Shown here: positions 1 through 7,395 of the stretch, piece after piece
How positions within the stretch are numbered: the first letter of the stretch is position 1
Layout: each line of letters begins with the position of its first letter
NCBI GenBank assembly: GCA_964530345.1
Contig: CAZGYJ010000022.1
Coordinates: 1 to 25,585 of the forward strand
Direction: 5' to 3'
Source: JALSJK01 sp964530345
Lineage (GTDB): Bacteria; Pseudomonadota; Gammaproteobacteria; Methylococcales; Methylomonadaceae
Length of the DNA: 25,585 bases
Notes under the pieces: generated by a model
The model's database searches: none
The model's input: only the letters and a program-made list of their open reading frames with translations
Told to the model about the DNA's origin: nothing
Made by a program: the position numbers and the translations under genes

Positions 1-563
1 CAGACTGTGAAAGCGTTACGGAGATTTTTCTGCCGTTGTTTTGCCGGTAATGCCGATTGTTGCAAAGTATATTTTTTACGTTGACAGCTTGAATAATCCA
101 GAGGAATTGATAGTCGTTTTGAAACAGTTCTGGCAATTTCCAGCGATTGATTAAAGCCACGTTGTCTGTATCTGATTGGATGTAAAGGAACCGGCATGAT
201 CAATTCGGGAAACGTGGCCGAATTAATAACAGAATCAGCGATGAGATTGCCTAGTAAGCGTGCATTTTTATAGTTATTGTTGAATTTCAAAGTCTGTATT
301 AAATGCCGGATACCGCTCTGATAAACAAAAGGGGCATGAGTTTTGTCGTATGCCGGCGGGTTACTGAGGCATTTACCGCAGGTTCTTGCTGAAGCGTCGA
401 TTTCTAATGTTGAGGCGCAACAAGAACAGCTGTTTGTATTTTTTTTAAAATTAATCGCGCAGGCATCGCATAAATCATCAGAATGATTGCAACTTAAATT
501 GCATAAAATGCAGGTGGGTGGAAACAGGCAATCCTGTATAATATTGAACCAGTTGTTTACCAT
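1..563 (-). CDS. comF: ComF family phosphoribosyltransferase-like protein (C-terminus off the left edge)
   Basis: I translated this open frame by hand from an ATG at 563 down to position 1, giving 187 codons without a stop; the rest lies outside the window. The N-terminal third carries a ComF-type zinc-ribbon-like set of cysteines (CILC at residues 18-21, CDAC at 32-35, SCC near 46-49, CGKC at 62-65). It is followed by the phosphoribosyltransferase-like core with MPVPLHPIRYRQRGFNQS near residues 123-140, a ComF hallmark. The PRPP-binding loop expected near the C-terminus is beyond the edge. ComF proteins are linked to DNA uptake and natural transformation, though their exact biochemical role is unsettled. 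The gene diverges from bioB with only 68 bp between start codons, a common gammaproteobacterial arrangement. Confidence 0.9.
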   Translation of the reverse strand, partial: MVNNWFNIIQDCLFPPTCILCNLSCNHSDDLCDACAINFKKNTNSCSCCASTLEIDASARTCGKCLSNPPAYDKTHAPFVYQSGIRHLIQTLKFNNNYKNARLLGNLIADSVINSATFPELIMPVPLHPIRYRQRGFNQSLEIARTVSKRLSIPLDYSSCQRKKYTLQQSALPAKQRQKNLRNAFTV

Positions 564-585
564 TTATTTTTTTCCAGGTTGACGG
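553..585. promoter_or_regulatory. Candidate BirA (biotin repressor) operator, degenerate
   Basis: The half-sites TTGTTTACC (553-561) and GGTTGACGG (577-585) are separated by 15 bp. The BirA consensus, as I recall it, is TTGTAAACC-N14-16-GGTTTACAA, so the matches are 7/9 and 6/9. The right half overlaps the proposed -35 of the bio promoter and the left half overlaps the comF start codon. Position and spacing are right for biotin-dependent repression, but the match is poor enough to be chance. Confidence 0.3.
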
Positions 586-609
586 TTGGAAGAAATTATT
601 TTCTAGAAT
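579..609 (+). promoter_or_regulatory. Candidate sigma70 promoter for the bio operon
   Basis: TTGACG (579-584) matches the -35 consensus at 5/6 and TAGAAT (604-609) matches the -10 at 5/6. The spacer is 19 bp, which is long. Transcription would begin near 616, leaving a leader of about 15 nt that contains the GGAGA ribosome site at 619-623. Confidence 0.4.
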
Positions 610-631
610 TTTAAAGTTGGAGAGTAACAAA

Positions 632-1627
632 ATGTCGGTAAGTCCCGCAATTGTACAAATGGGCAGCGCCTCATTGCTTCGTCATGATTGGCGTCTTGAT
701 GAAGTTCAGTCGTTGTTTGAAATGCCGTTCAACGATTTAATATTTACAGCGCAAACAGTACATCGAGAAAATTTTGATGCCAATGAAATTCAGGTCAGTA
801 GTTTACTGAGTATTAAAACCGGCGCTTGTTCTGAGGATTGTGGTTATTGTCCGCAGAGCGCTCGATTTGATGCCGATTTAAAGCCCGAGGCATTGATGCC
901 CGTTGAAGAAGTGCTCGAAGCTGCAAAACGTGCAAAAGATCAAGGGGCTTCCCGTTTTTGCATGGGCGCGGCCTGGCGCAGCCCTAAAGACCGCGATATT
1001 GATCGAGTTGTCGAAATGGTTCAGGGTGTTAAATCACTGGGTATGGAAACATGCGTCACTTTGGGAATGTTAACTGAAAAACAAACCCAGGTATTAAAAC
1101 AAGGTGGACTCGATTATTACAATCATAACCTTGATACCTCCGAAGATTATTATTCTGAAGTGATAACCACCAGAACTTACCAGGATCGTCTAGACACTTT
1201 GGAACGAGTCAGGGATGCGGGAATAAATGTTTGTTGTGGCGGCATTGTTGGGATGGGTGAGAGCGATATTGATCGGGCAAAATTACTGATGGAATTGGCC
1301 AATTTACCAAAACATCCTGAAAGTGTGCCAATTAATATGCTGGTGCAGGTGGAAGGAACTCCGATGGCTGGAACAGCAAAACTTGATCCAATTGTTTTTG
1401 TAAGAACTATCGCAGTAGCCCGAATATTAATGCCAGAATCAAGAGTCCGATTGTCTGCTGGTCGAACTGAAATGAGTGATGAAATGCAGGCTCTGTGTTT
1501 TTTAGCGGGGGCAAATTCTATTTTTTACGGAGAAAAACTGCTGACAACAGATAATCCCATGACCAGTCAAGATCATGATTTGTTCAATAGATTAGGTGTC
1601 TATCCGGGAGGTTCGAGTCACACCTAA
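632..1627 (+). CDS. bioB: Biotin synthase
   Basis: Radical-SAM enzyme that inserts sulfur into dethiobiotin, the last step of biotin synthesis, in the cytoplasm. With the ATG at 632 the protein has 331 aa. The 4Fe-4S motif ACSEDCGYC places cysteines at 66, 70 and 73. The 2Fe-2S ligands expected by homology to E. coli (C97, C128, C188, R260) fall at C110, C141, C201 and R273, a constant offset of 13, so all key residues are present. The C-terminal SAGRTEMSDE region is typical. An in-frame TTG at 617 extends the frame, but GGAGA at 619-623 is correctly spaced for the ATG at 632, so the TTG lies within the ribosome-site region. First gene of bioBFHCD; its stop overlaps the bioF start by one base. 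Confidence 0.97.
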   Translation: MSVSPAIVQMGSASLLRHDWRLDEVQSLFEMPFNDLIFTAQTVHRENFDANEIQVSSLLSIKTGACSEDCGYCPQSARFDADLKPEALMPVEEVLEAAKRAKDQGASRFCMGAAWRSPKDRDIDRVVEMVQGVKSLGMETCVTLGMLTEKQTQVLKQGGLDYYNHNLDTSEDYYSEVITTRTYQDRLDTLERVRDAGINVCCGGIVGMGESDIDRAKLLMELANLPKHPESVPINMLVQVEGTPMAGTAKLDPIVFVRTIAVARILMPESRVRLSAGRTEMSDEMQALCFLAGANSIFYGEKLLTTDNPMTSQDHDLFNRLGVYPGGSSHT

Positions 1628-2790
1628 TGTCGGGATATGACCATCAGTTTGCGGAACAAATAGACGAGATAAAACGCCAGGGTCTTTATAGGGCTCGCCG
1701 TTTAATTGAAACGGCGCAAGGTGTACATATCAAGATGGATGGTAGGGAGCTACTAAATTTTTCCAGCAATGATTATCTGGGCCTGGCTAATCACCCTGAC
1801 ATTGTTGCTGCCTTCAAACGTGCTGCTGATGATTATGGCATAGGCAGCGGTTCTGCACATTTGATTTGTGGGCACCATAGAGTTCATCATCAACTCGAAG
1901 AAGAATTGGCTGATTTTGTCGGTCGTGATCGTGTTTTATTATTTGCCAATGGATTTATGGCTAATTTGGGCATAATTTCCACATTGATTGGTGTTGGAGA
2001 TGCAGTTTTTGAAGACCGTTTGAATCATGCTTCGTTACTTGACGGTGGGATTATGTCTGGCGCGCGTTTTTATCGTTACCAACATAGTGATAGCAAACAT
2101 TTAAAAAAAATCATATCCCGTAGCCACGCACAGAAAAAAATGATTGTGACTGATGGTGTTTTCAGTATGGATGGTGATTTGGCGCCGGTAGCTGATTTGG
2201 CCGCCATTGCAAATAGCAGTAATGCCCTGTTAATGATTGATGATGCGCATGGAATTGGTGTTCTTGGCAAAAAAGGTGGTGGTGTTGTGGAAGAGTTTCA
2301 ACAGACTCAGCATGACGTACCCGTGTTAATGGCGACATTGGGGAAAGGTTTTGGAACTTATGGAGCTTTTGTCGCGGGTTCAGAATCTCTAATTGATTTT
2401 CTGGTTCAAAAAGCTCGCACTTATCTTTTTACAACCGCATTGCCACCAGCATTGGCCGAAGCGACACGAACCAGTTTGAAGCTGGTTATTCAGGAACATT
2501 GGCGCCGTGAAAAACTGCAATTATTATCTGTAAGATTGCAAAACGGTATTCGTCAGTTAGGTCTTGATTTAATAGAGACTCATTCAGCAATTCATGCAGT
2601 GCTGATTGGTGATAATCATCGCACCAGTGAGATAAGTACTAATTTGCTGAACATGGGCGTTTTTGTCAGCGCAATTCGACCACCAACCGTTCCCAAAGGC
2701 AAGGCAAGATTACGAATCACTTTGTCCGCTAACCATGAAAATCAGGATATTGATAAATTGCTTGCAGCATTAGAAAAAACAGTTATTTGA
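1627..2790 (+). CDS. bioF: 8-amino-7-oxononanoate synthase
   Basis: PLP-dependent enzyme of the alpha-oxoamine synthase family that condenses pimeloyl-ACP with L-alanine, the first step of ring assembly in biotin synthesis. The 387-aa length is normal. SNDYLGL (residues 47-53), the DDAHGIGVLG motif (205-214) and the PLP-binding lysine K240 in TLGKGFG are visible. The start forms a TAATG overlap with the bioB stop, which implies translational coupling; GGGAGG at 1606-1611 is rather far upstream (15 nt). The substrate pimeloyl-ACP is supplied by the products of the next two genes, bioH and bioC. Confidence 0.97.
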   Translation: MSGYDHQFAEQIDEIKRQGLYRARRLIETAQGVHIKMDGRELLNFSSNDYLGLANHPDIVAAFKRAADDYGIGSGSAHLICGHHRVHHQLEEELADFVGRDRVLLFANGFMANLGIISTLIGVGDAVFEDRLNHASLLDGGIMSGARFYRYQHSDSKHLKKIISRSHAQKKMIVTDGVFSMDGDLAPVADLAAIANSSNALLMIDDAHGIGVLGKKGGGVVEEFQQTQHDVPVLMATLGKGFGTYGAFVAGSESLIDFLVQKARTYLFTTALPPALAEATRTSLKLVIQEHWRREKLQLLSVRLQNGIRQLGLDLIETHSAIHAVLIGDNHRTSEISTNLLNMGVFVSAIRPPTVPKGKARLRITLSANHENQDIDKLLAALEKTVI

Positions 2791-3551
2791 TGCAATTATT
2801 CACTGAAACCTTGGGGCAGGGTAAAAAAATAATTTTGGTGCATGGCTGGGCAATGCATAGTGGGATTTGGCATGATTTTGCCGAACAGCTTGCCAAGAAC
2901 TACCAAGTTATTTTACTCGATTTGCCGGGCCATGGTCGAAGCAGCAAGCTAGAAGATTTTAATTTAGATAACATCCGGGAAGCATTAATTGAAGCTGTGC
3001 CAAAGCAACCCTGTTGCTGGTTAGGTTGGTCGCTTGGAGTAAAAATTGTATTGGATATTTGTCAGCATTATCCAGAACAGGTCGAGTCATTAGTGTTATT
3101 GGCTGGAAACCCGCGTTTTACAGGTACTGAAAATTGGCCGGGTGTGGATGCTGATTTTTTACAGATGTTTAAGCGCAGCTTTGAAAATAATGGGGAGGCC
3201 GCTTTACAACGTTTTTTATTATTGCAACTGCAGGGAACAGAGCAAGCTAAACTGTTAGCAAAATACCTTAAAATGAGCATATCTCAATATAAAATCCCCG
3301 ACAATTCAACTTTGCTTGCTGGTCTTGATATTTTGCGTCAAGCTGATTTGAGACTGGCGCTGTCATCCGCTCAGTGCCCAGTTTCAATCATTGTTGGGGA
3401 GACTGATAAGCTGGTGCCAATGGAAGTAGGACAAGCGATGCAAGAAATCCAGTCCAATTGTGAATTAAATATAATTCGAAAGGCCGGACATCTTCCTTTT
3501 TTATCACATCAAGAAGAAGTCATTAAGGTTTTGCAGGACTTTCTGGCTTAA
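2790..3551 (+). CDS. bioH: Pimeloyl-ACP methyl ester carboxylesterase
   Basis: Alpha/beta hydrolase of 253 aa. It removes the methyl group from pimeloyl-ACP methyl ester, releasing the chain from the BioC-initiated fatty-acid cycle. The catalytic triad is readable: S81 in GWSLG, D206 in GETDK and H234 in AGHLPF. The oxyanion-hole region HGWAM (residues 18-22) and LPGHGRS (45-51) match BioH. The second glycine of the usual GWSLGG is Val here, a small deviation. The ATG at 2790 overlaps the bioF stop (TGATG); an in-frame TTG at 2787 is less likely. Its place between bioF and bioC supports BioH over a generic hydrolase. Confidence 0.93.
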   Translation: MQLFTETLGQGKKIILVHGWAMHSGIWHDFAEQLAKNYQVILLDLPGHGRSSKLEDFNLDNIREALIEAVPKQPCCWLGWSLGVKIVLDICQHYPEQVESLVLLAGNPRFTGTENWPGVDADFLQMFKRSFENNGEAALQRFLLLQLQGTEQAKLLAKYLKMSISQYKIPDNSTLLAGLDILRQADLRLALSSAQCPVSIIVGETDKLVPMEVGQAMQEIQSNCELNIIRKAGHLPFLSHQEEVIKVLQDFLA

Positions 3552-3567
3552 CCGGGAAAAGTGTAAG

Positions 3568-4335
3568 ATGGAAAAAAGCAATATTCAGCGTTCATTTGCA
3601 AGGGCTTCGGTTTCTTACGATGAATTTGCAAATTTACAAAGGAAAGTCGGCCTGAATTTATTGGAAATGCTTGCGGGCCAAATACCTGCCGGAGTTATTC
3701 TGGATCTTGGTTGTGGTACGGGGTTTCTAACCAGAGAACTTTCCCGAATTGTTGATCACAATAAGATTATTGCGATGGATTTGGCTTTCCCCATGTTAGA
3801 AGTGGCCAGGGAAAAACATGGGAATCAGTTTTTTTGTGCCGATATTGAAAGGTTGCCAGTTAGATCAGAGGCAATAGACTGGATTTTTTCTAATTTGGCT
3901 CTGCAATGGTGTGTCGATTTACAGAAGGTTTTTTCACAGTTTCGAAGCGTATTAAAACCTGGAGGACAGTTTTTTTTTTCCACTTTTGGGCCGCAAACAT
4001 TTCAAGAGCTTAAACAGTCCTGGGCAATGGTCGATGATTATAGTCATGTCAATCATTTTTATAGTGTTGAACAAATTCAGAGGTTTATGGGTCAAGCCGG
4101 ATTAACCACTTGCCAGATTGAGTGTATCAATCAGCAATCATATTATTCAAATGTGGTGACATTAATGAAAGAAATTAAAGGTATTGGCGCCCATAATATG
4201 ACGCAAAACAGAAATAGAAACATAACCAGTAAAAGGCAATTGCATGATTTGGTAGCTGCGTATGAAAAATTCAGGATTAATGGCAAGATATGTGCAACAT
4301 TTGAAATTATCTATGTTGCCGGGAAATTAGCATAA
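3568..4335 (+). CDS. bioC: Malonyl-ACP O-methyltransferase
   Basis: SAM-dependent class I methyltransferase of 255 aa. It methylates the free carboxyl of malonyl-ACP so that the type II fatty-acid machinery can extend it to pimeloyl-ACP methyl ester. The SAM-binding motif LDLGCGTGFLTREL lies near residues 46-59, and the NLALQW motif near 109-114 is characteristic of BioC. The N-terminal FARASVSYDEFANLQ segment is also typical of BioC. It lies 16 bp after bioH, and its TAA overlaps the bioD ATG. Pairing with bioH in the same operon matches the classic BioC-BioH route. Confidence 0.95.
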   Translation: MEKSNIQRSFARASVSYDEFANLQRKVGLNLLEMLAGQIPAGVILDLGCGTGFLTRELSRIVDHNKIIAMDLAFPMLEVAREKHGNQFFCADIERLPVRSEAIDWIFSNLALQWCVDLQKVFSQFRSVLKPGGQFFFSTFGPQTFQELKQSWAMVDDYSHVNHFYSVEQIQRFMGQAGLTTCQIECINQQSYYSNVVTLMKEIKGIGAHNMTQNRNRNITSKRQLHDLVAAYEKFRINGKICATFEIIYVAGKLA

Positions 4336-5000
4336 TGTCGAAAGGATTTTTTATCACTGGTACTGATACGGGTGTTGGCAAAACTGTTGTAACTGGTGCT
4401 TTGATGCGCTATTTCAAGAATCAAGGCCACTCGGTGGCGGCGATGAAGCCAGTAGCCTCAGGAGCTATTCGGAATAATGGGCGGCTGGTCAATGAAGATG
4501 CCTTGTTTTTGCAGCAAAATGCTTCAGAAAATCTCCAATATGATTTACTGAATCCCTATGTTTTTGAAGAGCCAGTTTCTCCGCATATTGCAGCAAAAAA
4601 TCACGGTACAACAATTAGTTTCGAATTGATTTCAAAAAATCTAAATCAATTACAGAATGCATTTGAAGTTGTTATCGTTGAGGGTGTGGGCGGTTGGTTC
4701 GTGCCGCTTGGTCCGAAAGTTGATATTTCTGATTTGGCTTTTTATCTGGATTTGCCAGTCATTATCGTTGTGGGGATCAGGTTGGGTTGTATTAATCATG
4801 CACGATTAACATTCGCCGCTATTCAAGAATCGAAGGTGAATGTGGCCGGTTGGGTGGCAAATTGTGTGGCGCCAGAAATGTTAGCTCAACAAGCGAATAT
4901 ACAAACGATTGCAGATTTCACTGATATACCGTTGTTGTCGGTTTTGCCTTATTTTTCTGGGCAAGCGTTGGAAAGTTTTGATGGAAATTTTAATTTCTAG
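4335..5000 (+). CDS. bioD: ATP-dependent dethiobiotin synthetase
   Basis: Cytoplasmic enzyme of 221 aa that carboxylates 7,8-diaminopelargonate to dethiobiotin using ATP and CO2. The P-loop GTDTGVGKT spans residues 9-17. MKPVASG near 36-42 and the EGVGGWFVPL motif are the substrate and magnesium-binding regions of the family. The start overlaps the bioC stop (TAATG). Last gene of the operon; no clear intrinsic terminator follows, and an FNR-like palindrome begins about 50 bp downstream. BioA, which makes the substrate diaminopelargonate, is not encoded in this window. Confidence 0.95.
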   Translation: MSKGFFITGTDTGVGKTVVTGALMRYFKNQGHSVAAMKPVASGAIRNNGRLVNEDALFLQQNASENLQYDLLNPYVFEEPVSPHIAAKNHGTTISFELISKNLNQLQNAFEVVIVEGVGGWFVPLGPKVDISDLAFYLDLPVIIVVGIRLGCINHARLTFAAIQESKVNVAGWVANCVAPEMLAQQANIQTIADFTDIPLLSVLPYFSGQALESFDGNFNF

Positions 5001-5052
5001 GAGGCTGTCGGATTAAAGAGCAATTTGGGATGGCGAAAAAACTGAATTTTAT

Positions 5053-5094
5053 TTGATTCAGATCAAATAAAAATTTTAAGTTCATGTACATAAT
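5053..5094 (+). promoter_or_regulatory. FNR/Anr-type box with class II promoter geometry upstream of hemerythrin
   Basis: TTGAT-TCAG-ATCAA at 5053-5066 matches the FNR/Anr consensus TTGAT-N4-ATCAA at all ten defined positions. A -10-like CATAAT lies at 5089-5094, so transcription would start near 5101. The box centre (5059.5) is then at about -41.5, the position expected for activation by FNR at class II promoters. The box sits in a wider AT-rich palindrome, ATTTTATTTGA / TCAAATAAAAAT. No separate -35 is needed in this architecture. The regulator itself is not in the window. Confidence 0.65.
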
Positions 5095-5135
5095 GCGCAC
5101 TCTTGTTATAAAACTAATAAAACACCGGAGGAAAT

Positions 5136-5534
5136 ATGTCATTAATTACTTGGACTGAAGAACAATTTGGTACGAAAGTTGGATTTGCTGATGATGAGCA
5201 TAAAGGTATTTTTGATCGTTTGAACAAATTATATGATTTGGCGACGGGCGGTGCTGACCGGAGTGAAGTAGGGGCTGCACTCGATGATTTAATTGGGTAT
5301 GTTGCTGATCATTTTGCCCACGAAGAGCGGGAAATGGAGGCTAAAGGATTTGGCGGTCTGGGTGCACATAAAGCAGAACATGATGCTTTGGTCAATACTT
5401 GCGTTGATCTTCAGGCAAAATTTAAGGCTGGCGAAGCCGATGTCACTACGGAAACTGGTGCGATGGTTAAAGACTGGCTTTACAATCATATTCCTACTTA
5501 TGATTTTGCTTATAGTGATGCGTTGAATAGTTAA
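5136..5534 (+). CDS. Bacteriohemerythrin (oxygen-binding)
   Basis: Single-domain hemerythrin of 132 aa, cytoplasmic, binding O2 at a non-heme di-iron site. All seven expected ligands are present: H22, H59, E63, H78, H82, H118 and D123. The four-helix length is normal and there is no attached signalling domain, so this is an O2 carrier or store rather than a chemoreceptor. GGAGG at 5127-5131 is a strong ribosome site. Bacteriohemerythrins are known in methanotrophs, where a role in supplying O2 to membrane methane monooxygenase or respiration has been proposed. The neighbouring cytochrome oxidase genes and the FNR-type promoter fit an oxygen-related job. The TAA stop codon is also the left flank of a mobile repeat. 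Confidence 0.95.
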   Translation: MSLITWTEEQFGTKVGFADDEHKGIFDRLNKLYDLATGGADRSEVGAALDDLIGYVADHFAHEEREMEAKGFGGLGAHKAEHDALVNTCVDLQAKFKAGEADVTTETGAMVKDWLYNHIPTYDFAYSDALNS

Positions 5535-5690
5535 GGAACGATCACAGAATAAATTGGACAACTGGCGTAGTATTTTTATTCGTATTCAAGGCGTGGAAAT
5601 AGGCGCATAGCCAGCTATGTAACTATTTTTACAACGCAGAAGACGGATAAAAAGACAAGCCAGTTGTTAAAGTTATTTGTTGTTCGTTCC
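5535..5690 (+). repeat. MITE-like palindromic interspersed repeat, copy A
   Basis: A 156-bp element with roughly 33-bp imperfect terminal inverted repeats: it starts GGAACGATCACAGAATAAAT and ends in the mirror of GGAACGAACAACAAATAACT, both continuing into ACAACTGGC. The interior is also an imperfect palindrome, so the whole element can fold into one long hairpin. It is flanked by TAA on both sides (5532-5534 and 5691-5693), as expected of a 3-bp target duplication. It has no coding capacity. A second copy in inverse orientation lies at 7249-7395 and is about 82% identical over 144 ungapped positions (hand alignment). Confidence 0.85.
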
Positions 5691-5852
5691 TAAGGTAATC
5701 ACTTGGTTCGTTATTGTTTTTTTGATTATTCAAATTGAACCGGAAACAAAGCTTTTATACTTTTCTTGATGTTAAGTGATTTAAGCTATTGTAAAAAAAT
5801 GGAAAATCAATAAAAAAAATATAAGACTGACTTACAATAATGAACTAAAATC

Positions 5853-5890
5853 AAAAAGGTCTGTGAGAGGAAATTTCACAGACCTTTTTT
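5853..5890 (+). terminator. Strong intrinsic terminator, probably bidirectional
   Basis: A perfect 14-bp stem (arms 5853-5866 and 5876-5889) has a 9-nt loop; the core is GGTCTGTGA/TCACAGACC with A5 on one side and T6 on the other. It lies about 320 bp past the hemerythrin stop, beyond the mobile repeat, and about 180 bp before coxB. It could end the hemerythrin transcript or a small RNA from 5694-5890. I see no ORF or RNA family in 5694-5852. Confidence 0.85.
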
Positions 5891-6067
5891 ATGATATTGA
5901 GAAAGGCATAAAATATTTTATGGTATAGAAAGCCCTCATAGGTTAAAATTAATAAATTTACTCGTGCCAAATTTGTTGTGACAATTGAGTTATGGAAGGA
6001 AACTCATGCGGGTGCGAAGCTCATACAGAATTTCAAGAGTTTACAACTATAAAGAGGAGATTACTCC

Positions 6068-7225
6068 GTGAAAATGACTAGGCAATTAATCGCTGGTATA
6101 GCCCTGATGGTATTCAGTCTAGGGACTGCTAATGCCGATTACACCCTGAATTTAATGAAAGGGGTGACAGAACAAAGTAATGAAATCTACGATCTCCATA
6201 TGTTGATACTATGGATTTGTGTTTTTGTTGGCATAGCGGTTTTTGGAACCATGTTTTATTCGATTTATCACCACAGGAAATCGAGAGGGCATGAGGCGGC
6301 ACAATTTCATGAAAGTACAAAGGTAGAAATTATCTGGACTGTCATCCCAGCAGTAATTTTAGTTAGCATGGCTATTCCAGCCACCAAGACCCTGTTGACG
6401 CTGGACGATGTTGAAAATTCTGAAATGACCATTAAAGTAACTGGCTGGCAATGGAAATGGCAATACGAATATCTCGATGAAGAACCCAGTTTTTTTAGTA
6501 ATCTGGACGCAGCCAGCAATGAAGCAAGACAAGTTGGTTCTGGAATTGATCCAAAAACCGTACCTCATTATCTTCTGGATGTTGATAAGCCATTAGTCGT
6601 GCCAATTCATACAAAAATTCGGTTTTTGTTTACTGCAGGTGATGTTATTCACTCTTGGTGGGTGCCTGATTTGGGGTGGAAAAAAGATACCATTCCCGGA
6701 TTTATTAATGAAGCTTGGACGACTATTGAAAAGCCAGGCGTTTATCGTGGTCAATGTGCCGAATTGTGTGGTAAAGATCATGGTTTTATGCCGATTGTTG
6801 TGGTTGCCCTGGAAAAAGATGAATATGAGGACTGGCTTGATAATTATCCGGATAATGGTGCAGCAAGTTATCCAGATGGGACATGGGCGGCTCAAGCTGC
6901 TTGTGCTGGTTCCGAATGTACCAAAGACGAATTGATGCAAATTGGTGAAACTATCTATACAAATAATTGTGTCTCTTGTCATATGCCTGGCGGTGAAGGA
7001 ATTCCAGGAACTTTTCCTGCAATTTCTGGTAGTTCTATAGTAACAGGAGATGTTGAGGGCCAGATTGACCTAATGCTGAAAGGTAAAGGTATGATGCCAG
7101 CTTTTGATCAAAGTATCAGTGATCTAGAATTTGCTGCTGTCGTTACTTACACGAGAAATGCGTTAGGTAATAATGTAGGCGATATAGTTCAGCCTGCAAA
7201 AATTGCTGAAATGAAATCTAAATAG
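6068..7225 (+). CDS. coxB: Cytochrome c oxidase subunit II with fused cytochrome c domain
   Basis: Membrane-anchored, periplasm-facing subunit of 385 aa that passes electrons from cytochrome c to subunit I. A signal peptide (about 1-23, ending ANA) is followed by two membrane helices (about 44-66 and 86-110). The cupredoxin domain has the CuA ligands H195, C230, E232 (main chain), C234, H238 and M241 in CAELCGKDHGFM. A C-terminal cytochrome c domain has CVSCH (C301, C304, H305) and a candidate distal ligand in KGMMPAF (M342/M343), so the oxidase is caa3-like. The start is a GTG at 6068: AGAGGAG at 6053-6059 is 8 nt upstream, while the ATG at 6074 is too far. First gene of the cox operon; separated from coxA by a mobile repeat. 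Confidence 0.96.
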   Translation: MKMTRQLIAGIALMVFSLGTANADYTLNLMKGVTEQSNEIYDLHMLILWICVFVGIAVFGTMFYSIYHHRKSRGHEAAQFHESTKVEIIWTVIPAVILVSMAIPATKTLLTLDDVENSEMTIKVTGWQWKWQYEYLDEEPSFFSNLDAASNEARQVGSGIDPKTVPHYLLDVDKPLVVPIHTKIRFLFTAGDVIHSWWVPDLGWKKDTIPGFINEAWTTIEKPGVYRGQCAELCGKDHGFMPIVVVALEKDEYEDWLDNYPDNGAASYPDGTWAAQAACAGSECTKDELMQIGETIYTNNCVSCHMPGGEGIPGTFPAISGSSIVTGDVEGQIDLMLKGKGMMPAFDQSISDLEFAAVVTYTRNALGNNVGDIVQPAKIAEMKSK

Positions 7226-7248
7226 TAGGAATGTCTAGTTGAGACTAA

Positions 7249-7395
7249 GAAACGTGCACGAAATAACTTCATCAACTCGCTTGTCTTTTTGTCCGTCTTC
7301 TGCGTTGTGGCAACAGTTACCTAGTTTGCTATGCGCCTGTTACCATGTCTTGAAGACCAACAAAAATCCTATGCCAGTTGTCGAATTTATTCCGT
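7249..7395 (-). repeat. MITE-like palindromic interspersed repeat, copy B (truncated by assembly gap)
   Basis: The reverse complement of 7249-7395 aligns without gaps to the repeat at 5535-5690: about 118 of 144 positions are identical by hand count, with blocks such as CAACGCAGAAGACGG and AGGCGCATAG unchanged. The outer end again abuts TAA (7246-7248), the same flank as copy A. The last ~10 bp and the other flank fall in the N run. It lies between coxB and coxA in the opposite orientation to copy A. Apparent reading frames across it are not the coxA start. Confidence 0.85.

Noticed and set aside
5289..5561. Minus- and plus-strand frames overlapping hemerythrin
   Set aside because: Hemerythrin has all seven iron ligands and a strong ribosome site; the other frames show no family features.
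5940..6052. Sigma70 promoter for coxB
   Set aside because: Several partial hexamers (for example around TTGTTG at 5974) occur, but none with acceptable spacing to a -10, so no specific promoter is called.
6129..6982. Several minus-strand frames over coxB
   Set aside because: They are shadows of a clearly recognisable coding gene, with no ribosome sites and no recognisable protein features.
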